A stretch of 64,000 bases of DNA from Cladopsammia gracilis (GCA_022457155.1 JAJGOT010000466.1:186001-250000), one strand, 5' to 3'; shown: positions 44,760-57,485, counted from the stretch's first letter. Translations and numbers: made by a program. Notes: a model not told the origin generated them from the letters alone.

Positions 44760-46120
44760 ATAAAGAGAAGAGCTCTGGGGTCGAGAATGTCAGATGAAGG
44801 CAAAAGTGACTGCTGCGTAGGCGCAGTATTCACAAAACACAGTGATTCAACATGCAAGGACTCGGGCAAGACTGTGATTACGCTTGTCAGATTTCCTTAG
44901 TCATAAATAAATATAAAAACCTCTATATGGAAAACATATTAAATTAAACCAACTTTTTTTTACCTTCAATCTTCAGCCCTTTCAAATATACAAGATAATA
45001 ATATAAAAACACAGATCTCAACACCACAATTTTAAAATTCACAGATTCTTCTGTTGCTACATATCCTAATTGAAAAACACCACCGACACAAATGTTCCCA
45101 AATAAGACCTCAACATCATAAAAATTTTCCATTATATAAAATAGTATCTCCTGTGGCACTTCAAAAGTAACAAACTAACCGCCTATTGAAAATTGTGTCA
45201 AACTTATTCTAAAAATGTAACCCTCAAATACAAAATAAATATGTTCAGTCTCATGCTCACCCTCACTTATAAACTCCACGACCCAAACAACATTTATCAA
45301 CACAATTTTTAAATTTTCAAATTAACGACAATCAAAAAATTATAAACCGTTCACATCCAAATTATAATACTCGCAGAGTTCTTATTAATGCTAAAAAGTT
45401 TCTAAATAGAAACGCAACATGCAGAATAACAGTTTTTCGTATAAGCCATAAGCAGTTTTTAATTTTTAAAAATTAGTTAATAGTTTGACATTAAAATGAT
45501 TAATGCATGGTCAGTTTATTGTCTCAAATTATGGAAAGTGTCTAGCTAATTCCGTGGTTGTTTTGAGTTTTAGATTAGCATACCTTAATAAAGGCTAATA
45601 TTTGCGACAACCAAACTTTGAGATTTTTGCGACTGTTCAGCAAATCGCAAAATTTAGTTGCCTCAGTGAAGTTAACAGTAATTTAGTTGCCGCAGTATTT
45701 CCTCCTGCGGCCAAATCTTTGCAAAATCGCAAAATACACAGTTTCCAAAATCGCAAAAATTAAGCACCGCAAATAATAGTAGCCTTAAGGTAATTACTTT
45801 AAAAACAGATTTGGCGGCCTTACGCATGATTTCACTCCTCTCGCGATCAGAACAATAACAAAATAAGCAACTTCCGACCCGCCTCTGGCTACCCAGCAGC
45901 AGCTTTGGCCGAGATGTTAAATAAATGTGAGCGTCAGTTCCTGATGGAACCTATGTAGCTTGATGAATGCTGTAAGATACGAAGGTCGGTATCGGCCTTC
46001 CTTAGACATGAAACCTTAGAATTCCACTTTGTCTCTCTCCACCCAGGTGTAATATATATAGACAGTCTGAGCCTAACAGCGTCACTCTCTAAACAAGCTT
46101 AACTAAGGTTGTGATATAAA
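44760..46120. other. AT-rich sequence, no gene recognised
   Basis: Low-complexity and AT-rich. A block near 46057-46080 (CTGAGCCTAACAGCGT) also occurs at 2639-2655, hinting at a dispersed repeat. Confidence 0.4.
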
Positions 46121-46127
46121 ATTGACG

Positions 46128-46690
46128 GGGTGGGGGGGGGGGGGGGGGGGAGTGGCTCAAATAAATTCGTACCTCTACTTGGTAAAACTTCTTCAGTTCT
46201 GAGAAGTCGCTCTGTCAGCATATTTGTCAAAAGCTATCAGAATATCTCTGACAGTGGTCACTTTGATTCAAGCACCCTTAATGGTATCAAGTCACGACTT
46301 TAACCTGTAAGGTATGACCATCATCCCCGTTATTTTTATATGGGAATCCCCCAGGTAGTCCCCCACGGAATAAAAGTGATCACAATAACTCTGACAGTGG
46401 TCAATTCGATTCAACCACTCTTAATGGTACCAAGCCACGACTTTAACCTGTAAGGTATGACCATCATCCCCGTTATTTTTTATATGGGAATCCCTCCAGG
46501 GAGTTCCCCCAAGGAATAAAAGTTATCGTAATAACTCTGACAGTGGTCAATTCGATTAAAGCACTCTTAGTGGTACCAAGCCACAACTTTAACCTGTAAG
46601 GTATGACCATCATCCACGTTATTTTTATACGGGAATCTCTCCCCCTCCCCCCCAAAGGAGTCCCCCCCCCCCCCCCCCCCCCACCGAAGA
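46128..46690. repeat. About 144-bp tandem repeat (3 units) between poly-G and poly-C
   Basis: Units begin CTCTGACAGTGGTCA (46250, 46391, 46535) and contain TTTAACCTGTAAGGTATGACC and GTTATTTTTATATGGGAATCC. A (G)n tract at 46132-46151 and a (C)n tract at 46665-46682 bracket them. Confidence 0.85.
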
Positions 46691-47880
46691 AAACGTTTGT
46701 CAGCATCCTTTTGTCTACCTTTTTACCTTTTTAAAAACACTACAGATATTAAAAAATACCAGGGATTAGGATTATCAACAGCTCACAAGGATAAAATGGA
46801 TTGAAAAAGTTATGGCCTGATTCGCTTCTGACGTGAACAAATCAACACTGATCATGTAAAGGCGTGTAATACTCATTTACTGCCCCTTTTCCCCGGAGAT
46901 GTTTTTCCTTCAGGCCTGAAAATGGCAAAAGACACTGGACTGCAAAACCACGTGACTATGAATCAAAGAGAGGTCCCGGATCGACATCAAGATAGGCAGA
47001 AAATCTTGAACAAATGCAAATGATAACACGGCACACTGATAATACGGTGGAGAAAAGAAAGAGACAGGATGAAAAAAATACGAAAAAATATATATCTACG
47101 TGATTTTTTATAAATATGGATGATGAAAAATTGCAGCATTTTCACTACAAGTACGAGAAACAAGGATTTTATGACTCCAATCAACTCGAAAATCACACAG
47201 AGAAAGAAAAGGGAAAAGAAGAGAGCGTTGAAGAAAAAAAGGACTAGCGATACCCATCTTTTGATATTGGTATATTGGTATATTGAATTGTAAAGTTTTG
47301 TTTACTTCTTTACTCGTTACGAACTACATAGTACCGTCCTCTTAGATTACCGTAGCATGAAATTTACAGCTTTTGAAGAGGGTATGTACTGACAATAAAT
47401 ATTTTTGAAAAAATCAGAGAAAAATAACCCACACAGCCATCAAAAGCACAGTCCATCACACAAACTGATGATGGTAAGCCTGTGCTGAAGCACAGTTCGG
47501 TTCGGCTCCGAAAGCGCAGTGACAGCACTACTTCCGCCTACCGCCTTTATCGAGCTAAGTTTGCAGTGTTAGTTTTTTTTTAGTTTTATCTCATCTGTAG
47601 AAATCTCGTCTATGGTGGACGATTTTCTCGTTGACGAATTGTAGATTTGTGGTAGAAATCTCGTCACGTCGAGAACGCAATGCTTTTAAAAAAGTTTGGA
47701 AATCTTTTGCTGATGGTTTCAGCTTTCCATGTTTTTTATCCGTCTGTACTCTTATTAATGAGACCCTGATGTGCGACAAACTTGAGATACTGAGTTGATA
47801 CTAAATTTAGCATTGAAAAAGTCAATGGAGGTCGCACCCCAAATATGTAGTTATGTAAAAGAAACGACAAGGATACCAGC
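46691..47880. other. No confident gene
   Basis: A 62-codon minus-strand ORF (47591-47779, KKHGKLKPSAKDFQTFLKAL) looks protein-like in composition, but I recognise no family and see no splice context. Confidence 0.35.
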
Positions 47881-48165
47881 TTTGTGGCAAAACTAGGGTG
47901 GCAGAAAAGGCAGAGCCTATGTCCCCTAGAGTAGCGGTGTCTCTAGAGAGGACCCCCCGTTGTAGCGGAGTCTGGGGTCTGGGGGAGGGGAGGCTTATGT
48001 TAGGGTGTAACATAGGGGAACCAGAAGAGGGGTGCCCTTCTCGGAGGAGAATAGATGGTACGGTGTACCATCTTGGAGTGAGAGATCCGGACCTATTTTC
48101 AAGGATAGCTATAGCACTTACTGTGGGGTAAAGTGCAGCCAAGGGTGCACTTCCCTGCACAGAAG
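47880..48165. other. G-rich island, open on both strands, origin unknown
   Basis: About 285 bp of G-rich sequence contrasts with AT-rich flanks. A plus-strand ORF (77 codons) and a minus-strand ORF (112 codons) both cross it. I cannot assign it. It could be an organellar or other foreign insert. Confidence 0.3.
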
Positions 48166-48654
48166 AGTGAAACTTAAATGTGGGGTGGTTCGTGTACAGT
48201 AGATTAACTAGTGTCCCAACGGCACGCTATATTCACATGACAGCGTGAGAGGGAAATTACTGGGAGCTTAGTGGTACAAAATAAAACTCTGAAAGTAATA
48301 TTACTTCACGCTAGAAGTTGTCTGCAAGACTGTTGCACCATAGATCATATGCCTAGACTATTGCACTAGTGACTGAAACCAGCATGGCATAATCACATGA
48401 CAACATGAATGGGAAATCACTGGAGCTTTGACCTACAATTTAACCTAGTAAAAGTACAATTACTTCAGGCAGGCAATGACCTATGGACTGTTGCAAAACA
48501 GTGACTTCGGAGCTCATTAACGGCGGTTTAACAGCTAAACCTTGAAATTGACGAGAAATAATAACTAATGACTGTTTTACGTTACAATTGACAAAACTTC
48601 ATTGCCCAATCCGTGACAATCACATTTGAGCTACAACTGAAAACTTGCTTAAGC

Positions 48655-50000
48655 CTATGACATTACTATAGAAATTAAAATATAATATCAGCAATAAAAC
48701 TCGAAATAAAAACCCTGCTTAAACATGTGACATCGCTACAGAAAATGAAAATATCTCCCATGAAACTGAACTCAAAACACTTCTTTATACCTGTCTCATC
48801 GCTATAAAAATAAAAAAAAAATATCTGCCATGAAACCGAACTAAAAACCTTCTTTAAACCTGTGACATCGCTATAGAAAATAAAAATATTTCCCTTGAAA
48901 CCGAACTAAAAACGTTCTTTAAACCTGTGACGTCGCTATAGAAAATGAAATTACCCCCACCCCCGTGAAAACGAATTCAAAGCCCTGCTTAAACCTGTGA
49001 CATCGCTATAAAAATAAAAAAATATATATTTGCCACGAAACCGAACTGAAAACCTTCTCTAAACCCTTTGACATCGCTATAGAAAATGAACATATGTCCC
49101 ATGAAACCGAACTAAAAACGTTCTTTAAGGACGTTCGCGCTAATTGTTTATGCGCATCCTTACCGTGCACGCACGTGCGCGCGCAAAGTAAGAAATCTAA
49201 ACAGATAAAGGGCTGGTAGCCGTTGCGTTAGCTATACTTAGATTTTACTCGCTTGGATGGTCGGTGACCCCTACGTTTTTTGCTAGATAATTTTCTTTTT
49301 TAATTCTCGACAGATTGTGAAAAAATGAACAAAAAAATCAATGTAGGAAGTTTAAAATTTTCCCATTTTTCTACCCACACATGCATCGAATCCCGCCAAC
49401 TTGCGCCTGTCATGGTTTGCAAATGCTGTCGTCACCAGTTGATTTAATTTTCTTTATAGACCCACTCGTATAAAATGTGGCGTAGAAAGTTCTATTCTAG
49501 AGATTCATTTGCAATATTTTTAGACCAACATTGGGGCCATATCGAGTAAGGAAGACCGATTTTTCCAAATTAAGGTGGCCTTACTTATATCTCTGAAACG
49601 AATTCGGTGACCCCCAATTTTTATGCATTTCTAACACGCGTAACTCATTACCTAGCTGTAGCAAACGTTTTAGAAAAAAAAAAAACAATGTTAGAAGATT
49701 TTCGCGCGAACGTCCTTAAACGGCTGTGACGTCGCTATAGAAAATGAAATTAACCCTCCGTGAAAACGAATTCAAAGCCCTGCTTAAACCTATGACATCG
49801 CTATAAAAATAAAAAAAATATCTGCCGCGAAACCGAACTAAAATCTTCTTTAAACATGTGACATTGCTATAGAAAATGAAAATATGTGCCATGAAACAGA
49901 ACTAAAAACGTTCTTTAAACCTGTGACGTCGCTATAGAAAATGAAATTAACCCCCCGTGAAAACGAATATAAAGCCCTGCTTAAATGAACCTGTGACATC
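48655..50000. repeat. About 66-bp tandem array, split by a MITE
   Basis: Units repeat TGACATCGCTATAGAAAATG and CCGAACTAAAAACGTTCTTT roughly every 66 bp, before (to 49128) and after (from 49716) the inserted element. Confidence 0.9.
49129..49715. mobile_element. TTAA-flanked MITE (piggyBac-like), 587 bp, inside the 66-bp array
   Basis: GGACGTTCGCGC and its inverse GCGCGAACGTCC form the ends. TTAA occurs on both sides (49125-49128 and 49716-49719) where the array unit itself reads CTTTAAAC, so the site before insertion can be read from neighbouring units. Confidence 0.92.
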
Positions 50001-50183
50001 GCGTTGGAAAACTTGGCAAGCAAGGTGCTTCGTGGTAAGTACAAACTTTTGGTCCTTTGTTACGGAGTTTTGTAGCACTTAGATTATTTATACCTTGCAT
50101 TTGTATACATTTTTATTTTTATTAACTTGATGTAATGCGCAGGCGATCATATACTCATGAAGCCTGCGCAATATTAATGCATA

Positions 50184-50187
<4 letters not shown>

Positions 50188-50221
<34 letters not shown>

Positions 50222-50222
50222 G
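50188..50222. repeat. (ATT)n microsatellite
   Basis: About 11 ATT units. Confidence 0.97.
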
Positions 50223-50379
50223 ATAAGGGTATTGCAAATAAGCCTCAGTCATGTTAAAAAGCTTAAGGCTTTAAAAATCCGTAATTAATTAGACCACGAA
50301 CTCGAGTTTTCTGTACAAAAATGTCGCCTAAAACTTTCGTAACGCCGGAAAATTCCAAACCTTTTGTTTTCGGTTGGAT

Positions 50380-51260
50380 AAAAGATGTCCTTTAGGGTAA
50401 TAAAACACGCTAGGATTTGTTTTCGGATGGATAAAAGATGTCCTTTAGGGTACAAAATAAAACAAGCTGGGATTTGTTTTCGGATGGATAAAAGATGTCC
50501 TTTAGGGCACAAAATAAAACAAGCTAGGATTTGTTTTCGGATGGATAAAAGATGTCCTTTAGGGTACAAACTAAAACAAGATAGGATTTGTTTTCGGATG
50601 GATAAAAGATGTCCTTTAGGGTACAAAATAAAACAAGCTAGGATTTGTTTTCGGATGGATAAAAGATGTCCTTTAGGGTACAAAATAAAACAAGCTAGGA
50701 TTTGTTTTCGGATGGATAAAAGATGTCCTTTAGGTCCTTTAGGGTACAAAATAAAACAAGCTATGATTTGTTTTCTGATGGATAAAAGATGTCCTTTAGG
50801 GTACAAAATAAAACAAGCTAGGATTTGTTTTCTGATGGATAAAAGATGTCCTTGAGGGCACAAAATAAAACAAGCTAGGATTTGTTTTCGGATGGATAAA
50901 AGATGTCCTTTGGGTCCTTGAGGGCACAAAATAAAACAAGCTAGGATTTGTTTTCGGATGGATAAAAGATGTCGTTTAGGTCCTTGAGGGCACAAAATAA
51001 AACAAGCTAGGATTTGTTTTCGGATGGATAAAAGATGTCGTTTAGGTCCTTGAGGGCACAAAATAAAACAAGCTAGGATTTGTTTTCGGATGGATAAAAG
51101 ATGTCGTTTAGGTCCTTGAGGGCACAAAATAAAACAAGCTAGGGTTTGTTTTCGCATGGATAAAAGATGTCCTTTGAGTCATTTAGAGTACAAAATAAAA
51201 CAAGCTAGGATTTGTTTTCGGATGGATAAAAGATGTCCTTTAGGTCCTTTAAAACAAGCC
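50380..51260. repeat. 57/66-bp minisatellite (about 15 units)
   Basis: The unit is GGATTTGTTTTCGGATGGAT, AAAAGATGTCCTTTAGGGTA, CAAAATAAAACAAGCTA, 57 bp; some units have an extra 9 bp. Both lengths are multiples of three, so frames stay open through the array on both strands (290 codons minus, 156 plus). I see no signal that these are translated. Confidence 0.93.
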
Positions 51261-51634
51261 AGGATTTTCGGAAAGGAGAAAGCAGCTAATAAATTCTTGG
51301 GATAAGATTCCCTTCCCTTAACTTTTCTGCCTCTGAAATATTCCGCTAAGAGAATCGAAAAACTCCAACTGTATTAATATAAAAAGGCACTAAAACGATA
51401 TGGAAAAACGGTACAACGCCATTGCAAGCGAATTCCTAAACATTCTTCGTTGGAGGCCCTGTTCAAATGCGGAACAGCAATAACTTGGAATGAAATAAAG
51501 TCTACATTTCCCTTTGGGACACCTAACAAATAAGGACACCTCTTTATTTCGGACAGTTCACTTGTTCTCGAATAGACCAAAATTACATATGAACTCTATT
51601 GTTATAATACAGACAACTCCTCACGTAATACAGA

Positions 51635-51813
51635 CAATAGCCCATTTCCGAGTTGCTCTTAGCCTCCTTTTCAAACCGAGACCAAGTGCAAAACAATTCA
51701 TACGAAAATGAGTTTTCTTTCACATGCAAATAAAACTGATATCCATATGAATGGTTTTGCACTTGGCCTCTGTTTGAAAAGGAGGCCAAGAGCAACTCGG
51801 AAATAGGCTATTG
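51635..51813. mobile_element. Foldback MITE (179 bp)
   Basis: CAATAGCCCATTTCCGAG, TTGCTCTTAGCCTCCTTTTC and CCAAGTGCAAAAC are mirrored as GTTTTGCACTTGG...CTCGGAAATAGGCTATTG. Confidence 0.88.
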
Positions 51814-53140
51814 GGTCGGACCCATTGATTTAAAACTGTTTTAAACAAAATTAGATCTACCCAGTCTATGTGTACCGAAACTCGGTTATAGTAGAGTGTT
51901 AAAACATTTATTTTCTTAGGTTTCAGAAGAAACTATAAGTTTATACGTTTCTGTGAGTTTTAAATCTTCCATTAGTTTGTATTGATCACCCCAACAACAA
52001 AAGAAGGACTTCCTGACGTCTGTTGCATGATTCCGACAGACTGTTTTTGATAGATTTAAAAAGGTTATAACTAACAAAACGGCTACAATTTAAAATAACA
52101 GTTTTGATTGCAGTTCCTCTTAGCAAACACGTTCGTACATAATCTGAGCATTTTGTACACCTCAGGTCGTCATAATTGTACAAGTTCCTTATGTCTTTTT
52201 TTCCTGTTTACGTTTGTTTGACTGAGTTCGTGTGACTTTTCCCGACAAGGCGAGAGCCGATAACAATAGTCACGCGAGGCAAATACTGGTAGGTCACGCG
52301 AAGCTCCCATTGGCAGAACAAAGCCAAATTACTGTATACCTTTTGCAAGTGGTTTTAACCTTCAGTTTTCAACATTGGTAATTGTAGATATTATCTCTGT
52401 TTTCCAATCGATTTAAATTATCATGTCAACATTTCATTTCAGTTTTAGTAAAGAAAAAATTCCCACATAAACAGCCTGGCCTAGACTGTTAAATATTTTA
52501 TGTTGTATTTTAGAAGTATGACGTCTTAAAATATAATAAACTGTTTTCGGTTTTTTCGGAATGTAGGGAGTAATCCCAGATTAAAATAGATGAAATTCTA
52601 CTTTGCAAAGCGAGAAGCGTTGTGGCAAGTATTTTGTGGCATTTTTACCACTTTAAGAGTAGTTCTTATCATTTTTCGTACGTATGTATGTACGGCTCCG
52701 ACAAGAATAGCAACACGATAACGACATAACTCGATCATTTGTTTTTGTATGCTGAGCTGTTTAGTTTTGTAATCTCATCAAGGCGAAAAATTTAAAACCG
52801 ACATTAAGTCGTGTAAAAGTACCCAGCTTATCAGAAACTAAATACACATAGTAACTTTAGTATCACTTTGATAACATAAACACAGCAGATGAGTGTAACC
52901 CAGTTTTAAGTCAGTATCCTTTACATCGCCGGCCTTTCGTTAAAGTAACGAAGTTCAATACTGCCAAGAGACTGTCCCTTGTTTTCATCTTCTTCTGGCA
53001 AAACAGAATCAAATGAACGGATGCTTTTCGCAATTTGTTTTAACCTTTCTTAAACCAATTTTAACGATTGGTACATTTTATTGCATGTTATAAAATTCTT
53101 TAATTATTCATTAAGGTTCTGACAAATCAATAGATGATGT
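51814..53140. other. AT-rich sequence, no gene recognised
   Basis: No ORF with family motifs and no repeats beyond simple ones. Confidence 0.45.
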
Positions 53141-53145
53141 CCCAT

Positions 53146-53860
53146 GTACAACTCTGTAAACCCCAATAGATGGTGTCATATGTACACCTCTGTAAACCCC
53201 AATAGATGGTGTCACATGCACACCTCTGTAAACCCCAATAGATGGTGTCATATGTACACCTCTGTAAACCCCAATAGATGGTGTCACATGTACACCTCTG
53301 TAAACCCCAATAGATGGTGTCACATGTACACCTCTGTAAACCCCAATAGATGGTGTCATATGTACACCTCTGTAAACCCCAATAGATGGTGTCACATGCA
53401 CACCTCTGTAAACCCCAATAGATGGTGTCATATGTACACCTCTGTAAACCCCAATAGATGGTGTCACATGTACACCTCTGTAAACCCCAATACATGGTGT
53501 CACATGTACACCTCTGTAAACCCCAATAGATGGTGTCACATGTACACCTCTGTAAACCCCAATAGATGGTGTCACATGTACACCTCTGTAAACCCCAATA
53601 GATGGTGTCATATGTACACCTCTGTAAACCCCAATAGATGGTGTCACATGTACACCTCTGTAAACCCCAATAGATGGTGTCACATGTACACCTCTGTAAA
53701 TCCCAATAGATGGTGTCATATGTACACCTCTGCAAACCCCAATAGATGGTGTCATATGTACACCTCTGTAAACCCCAATAGATGGTGTCACATGTACACC
53801 TCTGTAAACCCCAATAGATGGTGTCACATGTACACCTCTGTAAACCCCAATACATATCAA
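53146..53860. repeat. 36-bp minisatellite (about 20 units)
   Basis: The unit is TAAACCCCAATAGATGGTGT then CACATGTACACCTCTG. Variation is mostly CACATG versus CATATG. Since 36 is 12 codons, three overlapping ORFs of 242-264 codons arise (for example VYRGVHVTPSIG repeats). I treat them as artefacts of the array. Confidence 0.96.
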
Positions 53861-53994
53861 CTGAGTTGGTGAATTATTAAACAGTAGAATTAAATTTTGA
53901 TACAAACACCTGCTCAGCTAATTAGTATTCATTAACTTTTCATATAGATCTCCATTCATTGTTTCATAAGAAAAATCATCATCATTTCATAATC

Positions 53995-54252
53995 AGTCAG
54001 ATTTATTTCTGTGAACGGTCAAAAAGTTAAAAATAAACACCGGAAGTGCTGATTTTTTTTTTCACAACAAGATCTGTATTTTGCGAAACGAGCTCTTAAT
54101 CGACCGCGAAGATATTTAACTTGTTTCTTTTCATTCGTAGGCGAAACGACCGAGAGCTCGTTTTGCAAAATACAGATCTTGTAGTTTAGAAACTCAGCAC
54201 TTCCGTTTTTTTTTTTAATTCTTTTGGCTGTTCACAGAAACAAATCTGACTG
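53995..54252. mobile_element. Foldback MITE (258 bp)
   Basis: CAGTCAGATTTATTTCTGTG, CGGAAGTGCTGA and CAAGATCTGTATTTTGCGAA at the left are mirrored at the right. A single arm-like piece (GAGCTCGTTTCGCAAAATACAG) also lies at 55449-55472. Confidence 0.88.
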
Positions 54253-54334
54253 TTATGGTAAAATCAAAGGAGGATATTACCGTCTTCCCAGCGTGCTTTG
54301 GGTAAAATTTTGATGAATGACTTCCGGTGGAACT

Positions 54335-54625
54335 AAAGAACGCATGTATTATAGTGAAAGTTGTACATGGATTTCCTCGCTTTAATGTGAAGGCATGGAA
54401 ATAAAACAATACGTATCTTATTCCTCTATTAATGTGCCAGGAAATGTTTTTCTTAAAGTGGAGTGGGCCCGTTGAAAAAATTATCGTGGTACAGTTTGAC
54501 TGTTGTCGTCCATGTCCATTTGTAGTCATCGGTAATGCATATTATAAATTGGTTGGATCGATTAAAAAGAGGCGAGTCAAAAGCCAAATAATACCTCATT
54601 CCAGTCATTTAAGGTATAAACGTTC
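54335..54625. repeat. Dispersed repeat, compact copy (family of 39283-39965)
   Basis: It shares the ordered blocks listed for 39283-39965 but lacks the (TAA)n expansions. Confidence 0.8.
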
Positions 54626-54639
54626 TCGAAAACCTAATT

Positions 54640-56460
54640 GACTCCAATTGACTCCAAGATTTCATCCTAAATTTTGAAGTTGAAAGTGATCTATTTTGGC
54701 GGCTGTTTGTTTTTATCGGCGTTAAATTGAAAATGACTGCATCCGGCAACCTCCAAGTGGCGCGTCGTTTGTAAGAAGATCTTGGTCACAGCAAAATATA
54801 TAATGAAATGAAACTGAATGATTAGTGGTCGTACCATAGAAAAGTCAGAAAATAGCGAGAAAAGCGAAGATCACTTTTGAACTAAAAATTTAAGCATAAC
54901 CGTAAACAAACACAGCATGACAGTCGCGTGCTGAGTGGTTGAGCTGAGTAGCTGTTGTTTTATATTTTCAGTTAGCGGGAATTATTTCACGGATCTGTTC
55001 GCCAGTGGTTTAATAAGTCAAAGCAAACAAATATACCAGCTAATATACGGATATTTCTTCTAATATAAGCCGGCATTGTTTTGAAATGACGAGACGGTTT
55101 ATTGGTTCCATGAATCTGTGAAGAGATTTCAAGCGTCTACCACGAGACGCTTATCGCGGGAAAACATAACCCGAAATGGAAAATATTCTGTAAAGGTAAA
55201 TAGAATAAATAGGTGAACATAGATTTCTTTTGAAAGGTTTCCGCTACGACCAACTGACCTCTAACCTCAACAACGTCTGTTTAAAATGAGCTGCTTGCGG
55301 GTCGCCGCCGTTTGATTATATAGTTTGCTTGCAGTGTATGCCGGGAAGATGGTAATATCCTCTTTTGGTGAAATCATCAAGAATTGTTACGAAAGACGTC
55401 CACGATCGAATACAAACTGAAGAGGTTAAATACCGTGGCCGTCGACGAAGAGCTCGTTTCGCAAAATACAGATCTAAGGCGTTTCGTTTCGTTTCGCAAA
55501 ATAATGTAAGCAAATAAACTGAAAGATTCGTGGCTTCGAAAGGGCCACTTTGCGGCTAAAGCTGCATTCACCTCAAAAGTGTCGGAAACACAGACCAGCT
55601 AGTAACAAGATTTAGCTAAAACCAATAACAACCATCGGGAAACTCTGATATACGGCCTTTTTTCAACGGTAAATACAAAGTAGGGATCGATTTGTTTTTT
55701 TTCAATACTCTAGTTTTTTTTTTTTAAAAAAGGGGACACGCTATTTAAATAATTTGCGTGCGATCTTGCACGTTAAGTGTGCTGTGTCTCCATAAAAGGT
55801 TAACGCGCTTCTTTGTTAGTCTGCTCACACAATCCCTCCCCAATACTCCCTATCATCTAACGGTGAAATAAGGTGCATGCAGATCCCCGAGATGTTTATT
55901 TTCCAATATGCCTAATGCATACAACTACGCCCAAGTATACGCTCCCACTGCGTCTTCAGTGTTGGATATTATAATTCAACACATTGCTAGATTGTCCAAA
56001 TATGGTCATAGCGTCCTCGATATCGGCAGCTCTATATGATATATATCCCGCGATGGTGGTAAATTTCTCATTTTGAAGGAAAGTAAAAGCGATCGCTGCA
56101 CGCTATTTCGTATCTTTAGGAGTAAAATTATTGATCATACGATTGGACAAAAAAGGCGCAAAATTGTCGCGTTGTGTCTCAGTGAATAAAAGCTGTTTCA
56201 AAGTTTCAACCGCTCGACAACGAGTGAACGAACGAAAAGCTTCTGATCTTTGTTTTAAGCAGATTGCAGCTAAAAGATCTCGCAATTACGGCTGTAAGAG
56301 CTAAAACGAGCAAGTTTGCAAACAACAGTCGATTCAGCTCGTACTTCGATGTTTGAAAATTTGGCACTGATGGAAAGAACTAAAAATCCACATCAACTAC
56401 AGGTAACGATGTTTTAATGGTTTATTGATTGTTTCCTTACGTTGTAAGTTTTTGTAAGAG
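54640..56460. other. No gene recognised
   Basis: It contains the isolated MITE arm near 55449. Short ORFs (55316-55571, 56103-56285) have no supporting motif. Confidence 0.4.
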
Positions 56461-56757
56461 TTACTGTCCTCTTGCCAGTTCTTTCAGACTTTTCGCCGCT
56501 CTGTTTAGGTAGCCGTGTGTTAGTTCAATTTGTTTTGATTCTGAATTGAACTTTTTTAAGACTTGACTACTTTCCCATTCCTTGTAGAAAATTGGGGCGT
56601 TGTTAATTCGCACCAAGGAGTTGAACCATAGACTCTTTTCAAGAAACTGCCTTTCAGATGTTAATTGCTCTTCAAACTTTGCTTCTGACCAAATTAGAAG
56701 AATTTCCTTTAAAAAAAATTGTCTATTGTATTAAAAATCTTATTTGTATCTTTTTTC
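56461..56757 (-). pseudogene. L1/Tx1-like LINE ORF2 fragment
   Basis: The minus strand reads FLKEILLIWSEAKFEEQLTS, FLEKSLWFNSLVRINNAPIF and YKEWESSQVLKKFN before a stop at 56461. LWxN...I...FYKxW is the conserved region after reverse transcriptase in this LINE group. It directly abuts the TTAA of the MITE at 56763. Confidence 0.7.
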
Positions 56758-56762
56758 ATTAA

Positions 56763-57485
56763 GGTTACCGTGTACCTTCAGATCGAAAATGTATTGACTT
56801 TTTTTTGGCGTTAATATAAAGTTTACATAATGAACTTTCATCCAAAAAAATTATCGAAAAATAGTGAAAATTGACGGAGAAATGACGGTATAACTTTTGT
56901 GGGCGGAGTTTGTTTATTAAGCGATACATTGTATGTTTTTCTAAGCGCTGTTTTCTCAAAGTTAATTTTTTGCTTGTAGGGGACACTTTAAAGAGTTACA
57001 ACTCAAAGAGAATTTGTTCGATTTTCCTCAAATTTGGACAGAAGCTAGGCTAACATATAATCAACTAAAACGTTTCGGCGAATTTCTTATTTCCGAAAAC
57101 TTTTTCGTCAAGAGCCATTTCCGTGCGATCATTCCAATTTTTTTTCTCCCTCTTTCGAAAATACTCTGTAACTTTCCACTGCAATTGAATATGGAAAATC
57201 GCCGACAAGTTTTTTTCGCGCTTCGTATCTGAAAATATGAGAACAAATCAAATTAGCAAAATACAATAATCGCTTTGAGTTATAGCGTTTTAAAGCTGAT
57301 TCGGACGTTCGAATTTAGACGTCGTAAAAAATTCGACAATTCATTTTATTACCAAATGGTTTCCATATTTAGATAGCCAGCTCTATAAGCTTTAATTTGA
57401 TATCTGGGTTTAGGTATATTAAGCGTAATATTAAGACGCTAGTGCTGTTATACTGGAGACACCCCCGAAGGTATACGGTAAGCCC
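56763..57485. mobile_element. Second copy of the 719-bp piggyBac-like MITE
   Basis: It aligns end to end with 38380-39098 by eye. The left end has TTAA (56759-56762). The right end, GAAGGTATACGGTAAGCC, is altered and not followed by TTAA. Confidence 0.82.

Noticed and set aside
50285..51157. 290-codon minus-strand ORF of KQILACFILCPQGP repeats as a protein gene
   Set aside because: It is the translation of a 57/66-bp minisatellite and is mirrored by an equally open plus-strand ORF. There is no signal, domain or splice context.
53111..53905. 264-codon ORF of VYRGVHVTPSIG repeats as a repetitive secreted protein
   Set aside because: The 36-bp array gives three long ORFs on both strands because the unit has no stop codons. 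No signal peptide or flanking exons.
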